From positions 17,103,050 to 17,167,049 of the forward strand of contig NC_135559.1 in assembly GCF_964340395.1 (NCBI RefSeq): a stretch of DNA of 64,000 nucleotides, in the 5' to 3' direction. The notes under the pieces were generated by a model that saw only the letters and a program-made list of their open reading frames with translations, was not told the DNA's origin and ran no database searches. This document shows, piece after piece, positions 10,510 through 22,260 of the stretch. The position numbers were made by a program, and so were the translations under genes. How positions within the stretch are numbered: position 1 is the first letter of the stretch; the number at the start of each line of letters is the position of its first letter. Origin of the DNA: Glandiceps talaboti. Its lineage: Eukaryota > Hemichordata > Enteropneusta > Spengelidae.

Positions 10510-11081
10510 GTTTTATACAAGCTGGAATAACTGTAGCGTATATTGTGATTTTGAGGGTTCTTTCCTCTGTGTTTGTACCTTTTTCCGTTCCGATGTTTGA
10601 CTGGAAGCAATCGCTACAATTTCTCCAACGGTAACGCAAATGGACGAGGTCACACTGAAAACGTGAGTGAGATGTCAGTGTACTACTCGTTTCAAAATGT
10701 TGCTGCTTTTGGGTTTTCCCGGCGCACGTTCGAATTGCAGAGCCAAACTTACGCAAAATATTAGGAGAACGAGGGGTTAATTTGCCATTTCGTTATTTGA
10801 TGGGCGATAATGCAATATTATAGCGTAAAGTTACGGGGAATGACATAAAATCTTTAGTCAGTGGTTACGATGCCTATAGACTCTATGCTTTGCAACAATG
10901 CTCTACAATTCTGGCCCTCACTTCCGGTTCTAAAACAGCGCCCCTAGTGGCCAAACAATCATATTATTTATCTTTTCGGGGCTTTTTCGATAACCGGAAT
11001 ACGGCGTATTGCGGCAAATTTGTCTGCCTAACAACAATTTTCTCCCTCCCCTTATTGTCAGAAAATGTTTGAGATTGTACC

Positions 11082-11291
11082 TTAGATCTCGTCTTCATTT
11101 TGGCGAATGAGAATGTCACTCTGTTGGCGCAATTGTTCAGTGAAATCCATTTTGTGTTGCAACATATTTTCCAGAGTCCTGTTTTTCGGAATGTTCCTTA
11201 ATCCTTCGTTGGACGATTGTTGAAAATCTTCAATAGGAAGTTTAGATATTTCTGCCGTCTTCGCCTCAGAGAACGCATATGCAAAGTCATT
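11082..11291 (-). pseudogene. Gypsy-type gag N-terminal fragment
   Basis: A 69-residue open stretch on the minus strand directly follows the LTR and primer-binding region. It is charged and helical (AFSEAKTAEISKLPIEDF, then MDFTEQLRQQSDILIRQN), as expected for gag. It ends at a stop and is followed by the inverted-repeat insertion rather than by the rest of gag. Confidence 0.55.
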
Positions 11292-11361
11292 TGGTTCCCT
11301 TTCTTTATATCATATCAAAGTCCTTTTTCGACGAATTTTGTTCTTTGAATAACGCTATCCT

Positions 11362-11379
11362 GCCCGGAGTCGCTCACCA
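11362..11379 (-). promoter_or_regulatory. Candidate primer-binding site of the Gypsy remnant
   Basis: On the minus strand TGGTGAGCGACTCCGGGC starts one base after the LTR end, the standard place for a tRNA primer-binding site. It begins with TGG, complementary to a tRNA CCA tail. I have not matched it to a particular tRNA. Confidence 0.5.
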
Positions 11380-11380
11380 G

Positions 11381-11799
11381 TGTTACTGCCTTGTTTTTGG
11401 TGTTGATAGCTATTGACCAAATTCAAGTTGTAACTTCAGACGCACACAGTCAATCTCAGAGGTACCAGAATCTCAGGATACGTATTCAGTGGATAAACTC
11501 ACAAGCACTCAAACTATTACTTTTGGTGAAGAAGATGTATGCTTAAACCAACAATACGAGAGCTTTGAATTCGTTTTCCTTCACTTACAGCAGTTCAAAC
11601 TAGATAGAAACAATTAGTTCCCCCGTAGTATTCCTACTACGACGCAGATCAGTCACCGTAATCCAGACGTGTTGCTCTCTTCCGCCCCGCAAGATCTCTC
11701 TCGTATCAGTAGGCCCTTTGCATACACCCAACATTCACATTTTATTCAAATCTAAAGCTTCATTCCGTAATTCAAATATGGTTAGTGTTACGAGTCACA
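11381..11799 (-). repeat. Candidate 5' LTR of the Gypsy remnant
   Basis: On the minus strand the stretch begins TGTGACTCGTAACAC and ends CAGTAACA, giving the usual TG...CA termini, and is followed by the primer-binding site and gag. No second LTR is present in the window, so the limits rest on these termini and the downstream order. Confidence 0.5.
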
Positions 11800-14700
11800 G
11801 ATCTAAAATATATCCATTCAGGACATTTTGGTAAATTTTCATTATGAACGCTATATTGAAGTCAAAAAGCATTTAAACTTTGTACATACAGTGACATTCC
11901 GTTGCGTAACAACATAGGTCCTTGACATCGCTATTTCGTACCAGGTACGATTGAACTGTCAACAAGTTTTATTATGACATGACTATTTTATGGTCTTTGA
12001 GATATGAACTTGTATTATTAATCTAGGGAAGGTGATTGGATATTAGATCTCAGATGATGTCTTTCATAAGACTTAACAATACGTCATATTCTAAGAATAG
12101 AGATTTTGTGTAAACTTGAAAATGTATTTAAGTTGGGGTTTTAGCCCATCTCGGGAAGAGGCGGAGACGGAGATTGGTCATGTAATAAAATCAACCAAGT
12201 GGTTAGCTTGGCGTTCGTTGAACCAGGTACGTATGTTTCGTTGTGAGTTCTACGGTACCTCGTGGAAGAGATGGTTTGAGAAGAAACTAGTTGGTCGGCT
12301 AATTCAACGTTATAGTCTTAAATGGAACAGGCTGACGATTGGAACAGCAGTGCGAGTGAGTACTTCCCCGTTTGAACATTAAATATCGATAAACTGAACA
12401 GTAAGCCGATCAACAGCGTTTCATTAGTAAATAACATGTTTACAGTAAACTTCAATTCTTTTCCTTATATAGGAAGTGTTTATGAACTACAGTTAATTTA
12501 ATTCAGAGATAAACTATTTTGGCAATACCCTTTTCTACTAAGGCTGAATTCATTAAAAGTTGTGATTTATCACTTGTATTGACACTTGCAACATTCACTT
12601 AATTACAAGTAATAACATGGCCTAGCTCGTATTACTATATCATTAATCAATTAGACCTCACACGGTCGGGTAACCTAGATACAATTACTGTGTTTATAAT
12701 ACAGTTATATACTTTGTAACTATAGCAACATGGTTGGATAGGCAACTGGATAGTCATTCAGCTAATGAACACCTAGTGTTAGTATGGACTAGCATATGGA
12801 TAAACATTTTTAAAAACTGTACAGTTGTGCTACAACGCCATTGGTGGTATTTTTTATCAATAAAATGACTGAAAACTTGTAGACGTATCGCTAGTAAAAC
12901 TACATTGAATTCGACGTTCATTTACGGCGATGTTTATCTTTCTGACGACAGTATTTGTATTCGTGTTCGGAATAAAATCATTGAAATCACTCATTGCAAC
13001 AAAACAAACGACACAAAATGATGGAAATGAAGATACATGTAAATACAGACTCTACACTACGGCACCTTTCAAACGAGTGACTATTTCCCTCCATTTTTCG
13101 AGAAATGGCAACCATTTTTGTTGTTGTGTTTGTTGTTCAAACCTGCGCTCTAGTTCAACATTCACATTCAGTTGAAAGTCATGTCAAATCTCAGTCAAGT
13201 ATAGTACATGTAATAATATAATATAACATAATAATAATAATATAATATGTACCTCATTTTCTAAGTTTGCTATAAAATAAACTTTTTTTTGGTTGGAGTT
13301 CATAAAGTCGTCATTTTCTTTACGCTCAATTAACATAGTATAATTTCTTACAATTTAGCGAAAAAAATACCGATGTGAAGCAACAAGTCAGTGTCCATTA
13401 CAGACATGCATATTTTATGCATTGAGGACCAAAGCAACAGCTACAACTAAGTATTATGACTGGGTTAAATAATTGAGCATATCTAAATTGTTTGGTCCCG
13501 ATTACCCGACCCCGCCAGCTTTTTACTGCCGACCCTAAACGCTTTTTTTACGTGTTCGAGAAAACAAAATATCGAGGAAATTGTGAAGTCTTGCGGGAAA
13601 TGGCGGATCAAAAAACTGACATCAACTTAAAAAGACAACATAAAATTGTTCTTCCAATTTGCAATGGATGCACATTTGATGGGAAGAAACCAATAACACA
13701 GAGAACATACGGAAAACATAAGTATCTGAACTAGACACTTATATATGAAAATAAATAAATAAAAAATCTACCTACCCCACATATTCTAAAATTGAGCGTA
13801 ATCGGAACCATACAATTGTTTCGGCCGAAACTAAGGTGAAGGGCTTGGTTGTATTTTTACATATCATGTGGGAACCCAAGTGCGACAATACCTTACGTAC
13901 AGAATATACGCCCAAGTTACAGAGGCATTCTTGTCAACACAGACTTTGTTTCATTGGTGAATGTCGTTTACTTTAACTGTTTATTTCCTTGTTTCGATCA
14001 AAGATGATAAAGATGTCACATATAGTAAGACATGCGTTGAGCACCCAATGTACTGCAAGTAACAACGTTTGCTAAAGCATGGGCATCATGGAACAATAAA
14101 GCTAAGATTATGGATATTTATAATCTAATAACAATAGTATGTAATACAAATACGCGTAAACAACGTATGTGCGTGAAACTGACAGGTATGAAGTGAGCAG
14201 ACGATTGTGACTGTATTTTTGCAATAAAGCTTTAAATACTGATGTGTATTTTCAGTGTTCACCTCCTTCCTTTGATGTAATAATCTTCAGATTCAACGAG
14301 AATATCAATACAAACACTTGAAACCCCAGAAAATCTAGTCTGTCTCACTGTAGAACAACACCATGTCCCCGTACCACCGCCGTTACACGGTAGCTTCCTG
14401 GTTTATCGTACATCGACGTTGGTGGCGCACTTTCAAAACGAAGCGCGAGCGCGAGCAGACGATCGATATTTTGTTGCGTTGCTAGGAAGGACGAGGAAGT
14501 GCTCTCATATTCATATGAAGACAGGGTATGAAACCGATCTCAAAAAGTCTGGGGACGTGCGTTACCAAAAGGGGGGGACAGGGGGGGGGGGACACTTTTT
14601 ACCCAGCATCACAAAGAATTCACAGGGTAACCTAAATTATTATTTTTCATTATATTTCGTATTGGGAGTACTCAAACCTTCATATGAATCAAAATATTGA

Positions 14701-17700
14701 AAAAAGGCAAAAATGACCCGAGAAGTGAACCGAGACTAGACGAGACATAGCTTGGACAGCGATCTTGATGGGTGTACAAGGAGGTGCTGAGCTCTAAACA
14801 ACTTCTTCAGCAACACCACTCGGTTGAAATCTATTGAAACAATCAATCTTTATTACACTCACAATAACACCATCTAATCTGAGTACGGCACAATGAAAGG
14901 CAAGGGGGAAAAGCCTTGTTTATGGAACAATAAAAAGTATATGCTGACTAGACAGATTATCATTTCACCTTGGCTTGTTTACTTTGCAGTAATATCTCAA
15001 AGAATTATCAATGAATTTACATGAAACTTAGTAGAAAGATTAATAATGTAAGGACCCAAGTATGTGTTTATTCACGTGTCTGATGGGATTTTAGTTACAT
15101 TGTATGGTATGGTGCCAACAAGTCTTGAAAACTATAAACAATGTAGCAGTTAGAGAGACGTCTTTCGAGAAACAATTTGGACCAGCTATCCTTGATACAT
15201 CTTGCTTTAAGTCTATCAAGAAAACATACATCATTCATCACTGGTCAATAATAAATTGCATGATTTTTTAGGTTAGGTCATCGAATCAACTGCAAATTTT
15301 TCCATGATTTTATTTTAAAATAGTTCTGTGAAAAAACTAGTGCTACTGGAGGAAATATAGTAGATGTGCAAGTGGAAGTAAAAGAAATATATTGACATGG
15401 GACATGCACAAGAGGAAATATTTAGCAAGATTTTATATAAATGTTGAAATAAAAAAAATTAATATTGATATTTATATAAAGGTTAGAACAAAAAGTCTTC
15501 ATATTGACATGTCACAATATAATGTGATTCTACTTATAATAACTGATCATGAGCCAAAAAAATCATGTTATGCTATATTATTTTTATATATGAATATAAT
15601 AATTTAAATTTTAATTAGGCCATGACAATTAATATTGTCCAGTATATTATGTACAGAACTGTTTTGTACCTGCAGAAACTTGCTGAGTAATGTTTGTTGA
15701 CAATGGCAATAAGCAAATGAAAATATAAATCGATTGCAAAGGTGCATATTTAGACCACAAAAATTATCAACCATGTGGACTCACTGGACAAGTGATAAGT
15801 TTTCATAATCTTCAATTCTTTTTTTTCACCCCTTCAACCTGTCCTACTAATGTTCAGCTTGGTATAGGAAATGAATAGAGAAACACATGTAGGTTCTAAA
15901 AAAACAAGCGTGCAATACTGCATGGATCTGCTACATGCAGGCTGCAAGAGAAACAAAAAAACATAATTGACAATAAACAAGAAATGGTCAGGCACTACTC
16001 AAAATGCTATGATTAAATAAAGTGAAAAAATACAATCAACACTCACAATCAATACTGACATAACCTTTTTCTTGCTAGAGCTGTTAATTTACAAAGATTT
16101 CACAATGTAGTGTTCTGATGCAGCCAGTGATGACACTAAATTAGATATTTTTACCACTGAAGAATATCATCGACAATTCAAATAAAATTACATCACAAAT
16201 TACAAATAATGACAAAAGTGATCAACACATTTTTCTCAACAAGAGACATTTGACTGGTTTTGGTATGTAAATAAAAAGTCTCAAATGTTGGGTGTGAAAT
16301 CATCAAGGTTTTCAATAAAATTGGCCATTGCATGTTTGATATATGGCTTTACACAGACAGACCTTGGACACATTGAAATAGCACCCACCCCTTTTTTTCA
16401 GGCACAGAACAAAAAAAAAATCTTTTTCAAATGTCAATTTATTTCAATGAATGACCTGCAATTGTACATGCTCAGTCATTTATGATTTACCAATTGAACC
16501 TTGTCCTTGTATTTTAGCAAGATATATGGTAAATGTGTGAGAAAAATGGTAACATTTACATACTTCATAACCTACATGTAAAGGCTCTGGCACAGGTAAA
16601 AGGAAGGAGACAGAGCTGTGGGAGTGTTGTTTCAGTGTTTTTTGTTAAGGGCGGTAAGTAGGCAAAATCTACCTGAGTTCCCCTTTCATTTTACCAGGAT
16701 TCCCCATCCCACCACAATCCTTGTAAATAGTATATGGGGTAACTGTCAGTTTTACCAGATTTACTACTTCTTGAATTGTTACCAGGGTTCCAAACCCTTA
16801 GCAAACACACTTTCCATTAGAAGAGTACAGGACAAATTTAGTTTCCTCAAGAATGTTGAAATTGGGATTTAATGGATGATGCAGCAAGGCATTGTCTCAG
16901 AAGTTGGTTATTTTGGAGCAATCTATTTCGATGAAATAAAATACAGCAAAACAAACTGTCAATTTATGATTAAATTAGGATTATGTTGCTTAATTGACAC
17001 ACACTAGTACTTCAGACTTTCTAGGTGCAAGAAAACCTAGATTTATTCTTAGATATTTTTACGCCAAATGTGATTTGTTTTTATTTATTGTTATTTTTTT
17101 TTTGGGGGGGGGGTTTCATAAACATTTGTGTAAAATTAACACTTCAAGATTGACTGAAAATAGCATTTTATAAATAAAAAAAGAAAAAAGAAATAAACAG
17201 TACTAACTAGTCTATAGCTGTTTATTGTATGACAAAGAAAAGAAGCACTGAAAATAAACCTCATGTATGAAATGTACTGTTGCACACCAAAAATGTAACA
17301 ATTAATACTTTTGACACATACTAACAAGTATTTACGAAGTGTTTTACGTGACTGGAAACTTGCAAAAGGTGCGAAAATGAGAATGGCCTAAGTGTCTGTG
17401 TGAAGTTAAACCGGTAAATTTATATCAGCCGATACATTTTCTGAACAGGCTCTAGTCTAGAGTGCAAAGTTACTTGCTTCACGCACGGCCCCGGAACCTG
17501 TAATAAATTCACGACGAACTTTTACTTGCATATAATAAAGTCACTGTCCCGGCACTACGTTCCGCCGGTTTTTCATAAACAAATGTTACAACTATTATTC
17601 GGGAAAACTTGACCATAAACAAATATGCTGGATTACAAAATAACTAAGCAATGACTAGACTGAAAGCAACATTTTCAAAACTAATTTACTGCAACTACCA

Positions 17701-17796
17701 CAACATGTTAGGCGTCGGCAAGACGTAATCACACTCTGGAAACAATACAGGTAAAAAAATCACTGTAAACATTACCTGAAGTTGTAAGTGAACTGC
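11800..17796. other. Host non-coding sequence, no gene recognised
   Basis: About 6 kb without convincing coding capacity; short frames (for example near 12116 and 13492) show no family features. A dispersed repeat around 12807-12850 (with TACAGTTGTGCTACAACGCC) recurs inverted at about 24222-24262. I looked here for the missing catalytic exons of the SUMO-protease-like gene and did not recognise them. Confidence 0.6.
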
Positions 17797-17865
17797 TCAT
17801 ATGTAATCACGCACGGTGACCATTGTAATATATTGCCAATGATGAAGCAATGAAGGCATGATCAT

Positions 17866-18345
17866 CTTGTGTAGATGTGTATAGAAGTATGTAGAAGAGA
17901 TGAAGACATCATTGTAATTCATACATACTTTACATACCTGTTTTGTGCACTTGTTGACAGCATGGTAACCTTTCTTGTGTAGATGTGTATAGAAGTATGT
18001 AGAAGAGATGAAGACATCATTGTAATTCATACATACTTTACATACCTGTTTTGTCCACTTGTTGACAGCATGGTAACCTTTCTTGTGTAGATGTGTATAG
18101 AAGTATGTAGAATAGATGAAGACATCATTGTAATTCATACATACTTTACATACCTGTTTTGTGCACTTGTTGACAGCATGGTAACCTTTCTTGTGTAGAT
18201 GTGTATAGAAGTATGTAGAAGAGATGAAGACATCATTGTAATTCATACATACTTTACATACCTGTTTTGTCCACTTGTTGACAGCATGGTAACCTTTCTT
18301 GTGTAGATGTGTATAGAAGTATGTAGAATAGATGAAGACATCATT
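17866..18345 (-). repeat. 108-bp tandem repeat made of a protease exon part plus its splice donor
   Basis: About 4.4 units of 108 bp. Each unit contains the last 84 bases of the exon at 18262-18384 (NDVFIYSTYFYTHLHK through VNKWTKQ) and the first 24 bases of the following intron. Each complete unit therefore has its own donor, ACAG|GTATGT, with exon edges at 18262, 18154, 18046 and 17938. Because 108 is a multiple of three and the intron part has no stop, the whole array stays open for 195 codons. Units alternate between FIY/KWTKQ and FIS/KCTKQ, so a two-unit block was probably duplicated. The last partial copy breaks off after THLHK. Confidence 0.9.
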
Positions 18346-18384
18346 GTGATTCCTCATTAACAATTCATGGTACCCATTAATCAC
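18262..18384 (-). CDS. SENP/ULP1-type SUMO protease, catalytic-domain exon
   Basis: The exon follows a good acceptor (CTACCTGTACAG|GTGATT) and ends at ACAG|GTATGT. It encodes 41 residues, VINGYHELLMRN then FIYSTYFYTHLHKKGYHAV and NKWTKQ. It joins in phase to the exon at 18589-18754, giving WLNDN|VINGYHELL, the conserved WLND-VIN(F/G)Y start of the C48 cysteine-protease domain. The family's following helix normally ends with a GYxAVKRWTKK-like stretch, also matched. These proteins cleave SUMO conjugates or precursors, mainly at the nucleus. The catalytic His, Asp and Cys would be in later exons, which I do not find in the window. Confidence 0.85.
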
Positions 18385-18588
18385 CTGTACAGGTAGATTG
18401 TGAAAAATAAGATGTCTAAGTTATTTGTTAGTCTAGGTATAGCCTTATGCTTCTAAGCTAGCATGTCACTAACATATAAAATCAAACACGAACGAAAAAT
18501 GGGGAATTTGTTGTGGATTATTATTTGAAAATCTCTAAACATGCATAAATGCTATAATTTGTACCATAGGGTCTATGCTTGTACTTAC

Positions 18589-18754
18589 ATTATCATTCAA
18601 CCAGTTATCTCCCTCTAATGTCTTCATATCATCAGCTGATAGTTCATAACAACCAATGCGTACAGTTATTCTTTTCTTTTGAGTATTTGGATCTGACATC
18701 CAGGAACTCGGTCTCAGTTTCAGATGATTGAAGACAGATTGGATAAAAGTATAC
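18589..18754 (-). CDS. SENP/ULP1-type SUMO protease, exon before the catalytic helix
   Basis: Acceptor TTTATCACAG|GTATAC and donor GATAAT|GTAAGT bound a 166-base exon. It reads YTFIQSVFNHLKLRP, then ITVRIGCYELSADDMKTL and EGDNWLNDN. The last part is the family signature in which a DL/DMKTL helix precedes WLND. Phase 0 at the donor joins directly to the exon at 18384. The order and strand match the exons at 21.8-23.3 kb. Confidence 0.8.
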
Positions 18755-19082
18755 CTGTGATAAAAAAAATATTGAAACTTTGCTTAGTAAAGTTGGTACC
18801 TTTATAATGACGGTGTGGTTTGTTTCAAAAGTTGTGAAGCGCCTAACATCCCATAATGCCTTGCCCCATACAGTGTAAAGAAAATCAATCTCTTTGAAGT
18901 TAGATTTGTCCAAATTAAGAGAAGTTGTGTGATGCAGGGTTGGTACAACTAGAAAAGACTTTTTTAGGGTCACCAAGGGTTGAGATATGCAGCTAAGATA
19001 AATTCATAGTCTCATCTTTGCTCTCTTCAGTGTGGGTAACTACATGGATATGAACTTGAAACTTATCAATATATGACCTACT

Positions 19083-19320
19083 TAGGGGTAGACCATTCAA
19101 TATCCGGGGGGGGGGGGGGGCTTGGAAGATTGGTGGAGAGTCATTATTTTTTTTCCCACCTGCTTGCCTGAGAATTATTTTTTTTCTCCTTCGCCTATGC
19201 TGGCAACTTTTTTTTTCTTTGCTTCTTTGAGATATCCGGATTTTTTTTTTACGTCAACATTGAACACCTACATTTGTTGCCACAATTTTCTGTTTGGTTT
19301 TCACACAGGGTAATACAGAG
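19083..19320. repeat. Dispersed poly-G interspersed repeat, copy 1
   Basis: Begins AGGGGTAGACCATTCAATAT followed by a G run, then GCTTGGAAGAT and T-rich blocks with ATATCCGGATTTTTTTT. The same order of blocks is seen at 23712-23901 and, inverted, at about 21014-21196, so this is an interspersed non-coding repeat family within introns. Confidence 0.7.
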
Positions 19321-19576
19321 AGTAAAAAGATGCTGTTCTATCACACACAGATTTTATTTAGAAAACTACATATTTCATATATGTTTGATTTTCAATTAAA
19401 TAAACATCATTGACAGTTTTTATGCCATGGTATGATGACACACTGAAAATACAAATCGGAAACTTGATTGGTGAGCTCAGACATTTAGATAGACCGGTCA
19501 GTTTCTCCAGCTTGGGGGGATGGGGGGTGTCAGTGTTATTTTCCATTGGGCCGACAAAAAGTCACTGACCCCATGA

Positions 19577-20503
19577 ATAAAGTTTCATAGCATCTGACAG
19601 TAAGCTGTAGAGGGAAGAGCTTTGAGACTGGGATATGTCTACCTCTTGTGTGAGTGTGTGTGAATGGGGGGGGGGGGGTTGTAGGGGGTCTCCCCCTAGA
19701 AGCCCTGGAGGATTTTTACCTCGAAAGGCAATGTTTAGGCCATTCACAGACACTTTCAGACAATAATTTACAAACTTTACAAGACATCTCTAACATGTAA
19801 AGAGCAACTACGTGAGGTTGAAACATTTTTTAAATAAAGTTTCATAGCATCTTGACACTAAGAGGTGGAGGCAAGAACTTTGATTTGAGATTGGAACATG
19901 TCTACCTCTTACGGGGGGGGGGTTCTAGGGGGTCTCTCCCTAGAAGCCCTGGAGGATTTTTACCTCGAAAGGCAATGTTTAGGCCATTCACAGACACTTT
20001 CAGACAATAATTTACAAACTTTACAAGACAGCTCTAACATGTAAAAAGCAACTACGTGAGGTTGAAACATTTTTTAAATAAAGTTTCATAGCATCTTGAC
20101 ACTAAGAGGTGGAGGCAAGAACTTTGATTTGAGATTGGAACATGTCTACCTCTTACGGGGGGGGGGGTTCTAGGGGGTCTCTCCCTAGAAGCCCTGGAGG
20201 ATTTTTACCTCGAAAGGCAATGTTTAGGCCATTCACAGACACTTTCAGACAATAATTTGCAAGCTTTACAAGACAGCTCTAACACGTAAAAAGCAACTAC
20301 ATAAGGTTGAAACATTTTTGAAATAAAGTTTTATAGCATCTTGACAGTAAGAGGTGGAGGAAAGAACTTTGATTTGAAACTGGAACATGTCTACCTCTTA
20401 TGAGGGAGGGGGGTTCCATGTTATAAAAGTGGGCCTGTAACATTGGTATAGGGGCATTGATATTGCATGTATAGTAAAGTTACTGATGAGTTAGAGCACT
20501 TTG
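19577..20503. repeat. ~245-bp tandem repeat array in intron
   Basis: Units start at AAAGTTTCATAGCATC at 19579, 19836, 20080 and 20325, a spacing of 257, 244 and 245. Each contains ACATGTCTACCTCTTA, a G run and CCCTGGAGGATTTTTACCTC. The last unit is partial and leads into a segment (20374-20503) that recurs at 22122-22251. No coding signal. Confidence 0.85.
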
Positions 20504-21013
20504 GGAAGTCATACCTAGTGTACAATAGAAACTTGAATTTGAGTTGTGGTGTCGATACATGTAGTGTCTGAAATAAGAAGTATATCATCCCTTCTGACAA
20601 ATTCATACTGGAGAGACTAGAACAATTTAGATTAAGTTCTTTTATAAACTATCCAATAGTAATAGTAATAGTATGAAGATTACCATTACCAAACAGTCAA
20701 GTTCACTTTTGCCCCAAAGTGTAAGATAAGTGAAGCACTGATTGTGAAACAGCCAAACACTTACATGGCATGTTCTGTAACTAGTGTGGTAGCTAGGTAA
20801 TACATGTATTATATGTATAATTTTATGTATAGTTATGTTTGAACCCTTACATGAAGTAATATTTAAACCATTTATGAAAGAAGCAGAGACAAGAACAATT
20901 AATATATATATGTACCACAGGCTAACGAAACTGACTGGTCCCTGACATGTGTTTGAAACTGTTTGTCATGATTTGACAAGTGTCCTGGTTGGAGAGGTAC
21001 GAGCAGGTTGAAC

Positions 21014-21196
21014 AGTATACTCGAACCTGTGCATCATTTCCCTGTCAAGATATTTTTTTCTAGCAGCAGTGGTCCATCTTTTTTTTTCCATCACCCACTC
21101 ATATCCGGATTTTTTTTTCAAGCAAATCCACTTGGCATCTTTTTTCCCCCCGAAATCTTCCAAGCCCCCCCCCCCCCAGGATATCAAATGGTCCAC
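21014..21196. repeat. Dispersed poly-G interspersed repeat, copy 2 (inverted)
   Basis: The reverse complement of the family at 19083 and 23712. It ends with a C run followed by AGGATATCAAATGGTCCACC. Confidence 0.7.
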
Positions 21197-21553
21197 CCCT
21201 TACCTTCTTGATAAATCTTTTTTGAATATTTTCTGAAGTTCTTCAAATACAATTCTTATACTCAATCCATTCTGTTGGTGAAATTGCTTTCGAAAAATGC
21301 CTGATGTTGAAAAAGAAAAGAAGATGACCCCACTGGAATTGTAGACTTAGTTACTATTTGTAAGACCACTGTGACTCTCTAGTTTTCCAAGACTTCTTGC
21401 CTCGATTACTTTTCTAAAATTCATGACACATTTATACATGTAATCATGGAATACTGGTTTCTGGCAGCTAACATGTACAGTACTATCAGGCTATAACAGC
21501 ACTGTGCTAGCACTCATGGTGTTAACACAGGGCAGGCACAGTGCCATCTTGCC

Positions 21554-21555
<2 letters not shown>

Positions 21556-21592
<37 letters not shown>
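21556..21592. repeat. GT dinucleotide microsatellite
   Basis: An uninterrupted run of about 18 GT units within the intron of the minus-strand gene. Confidence 0.95.
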
Positions 21593-21595
<3 letters not shown>

Positions 21596-21783
21596 CTAGT
21601 GAAAGGGTTAATACCTACACCAACACACCAGACTACTGACCCTGTTTTAACATCAGACTGACATATTACTCAGTGCTAACAAATTGGAAAGGGGTTCTTG
21701 AGCTGTACATTATACTAAAAAATGCTGACATGAGGCGAAAGTCACTCAGTGTAATTTTTTTCAGTTAGGAAAGACTTTACCAA

Positions 21784-22120
21784 CCTTTCATATTAGAGAC
21801 AATCTTCTCTTTAGATATTTTCTTCTCTCCTATAACCTCCACAATCATCACATCATCATCATTGGAGCTGCCCTTTTCATCAACTTCAAGTCTCTCCATC
21901 TTGCATACATTACTTTGATGTTTCCCAGTACTAGATTTCTTAACTGCTCTCACCAAACCACTACCATGACAACCAGCTCCACTCCCGACAACATCGATGT
22001 CTATCTGTTGTAGAGATATCATCACCCCTCATCCCTATGACATGTCTGTTACCTGATATTTTTACATCGTCACCTCTTTCTATGCCATGGCCATGATCTA
22101 CTCTGTTTCCAATGTCATGT
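21784..22120 (-). CDS. Probable SENP-like N-terminal coding stretch (limits uncertain)
   Basis: Read on the minus strand, this has coding character over about 300 bases: charged, low-complexity and Lys/Glu/Ser-rich, ending VEVIGEKKISKEKIVSNMK before a GTTGGT donor-like site. The upstream half reads in another frame as SRHDIGN and DDVKISGNRHVIG, echoing VKISSTRHDIGN in the large exon at 22261-23270, so it contains an internal peptide repeat. The frame change and the uncertain acceptor leave open whether this is one exon, two, or a duplicated remnant. It probably belongs to the disordered N-terminal region of the protease gene. Confidence 0.5.
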
Positions 22121-22121
22121 C

Positions 22122-22251
22122 TTGAAACTGGAACATGTCTACCTCTTATGGGGAGGGGGGTTCCATGTTATAAAAGTGGGCCTGTAACATTGGTATAGGG
22201 GCATTGATATTGCATGTATAGTAAAGTTACTGATGAGTTAGAGCACTTTAC
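22122..22251. repeat. Copy of the segment at 20374-20503
   Basis: Starting at TTGAAACTGGAACATGTCTA and ending at GTTAGAGCACTTT, this is almost identical to 20374-20503. On the minus strand it begins 9 bases past the last base of the exon at 22261-23270, so it occupies the start of that intron and separates related peptide-coding stretches. Confidence 0.85.
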
Positions 22252-22260
22252 AAGATTTAC

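Larger units (their letters stand above)
9175..11015. mobile_element. Inverted-repeat insertion splitting the Gypsy gag region
   Basis: Two imperfect inverted copies of about 95 bp bound this stretch. Left parts CCGGTTATCGAA (9189-9200) and AAGTGAGGGCCAGAAT (9253-9268) are mirrored by their complements at 10986-10997 and 10908-10923. Gag coding lies on either side (11082-11291 and 9060-9200). Exact ends and a target duplication are not resolved. The interior holds a degraded SAP-like coding stretch and two palindromic MITEs. Confidence 0.5.

Noticed and set aside
12116-12382. 88-residue frame as a gene
   Set aside because: No recognisable domain, no splice context and no neighbour support.
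13492-13734. 80-residue frame with basic composition
   Set aside because: Isolated, starts with a non-ATG codon and shows no family motif.
17866-18345. Possible CRISPR-like array
   Set aside because: Units are contiguous 108-bp tandem copies without unique spacers, and they derive from an exon.
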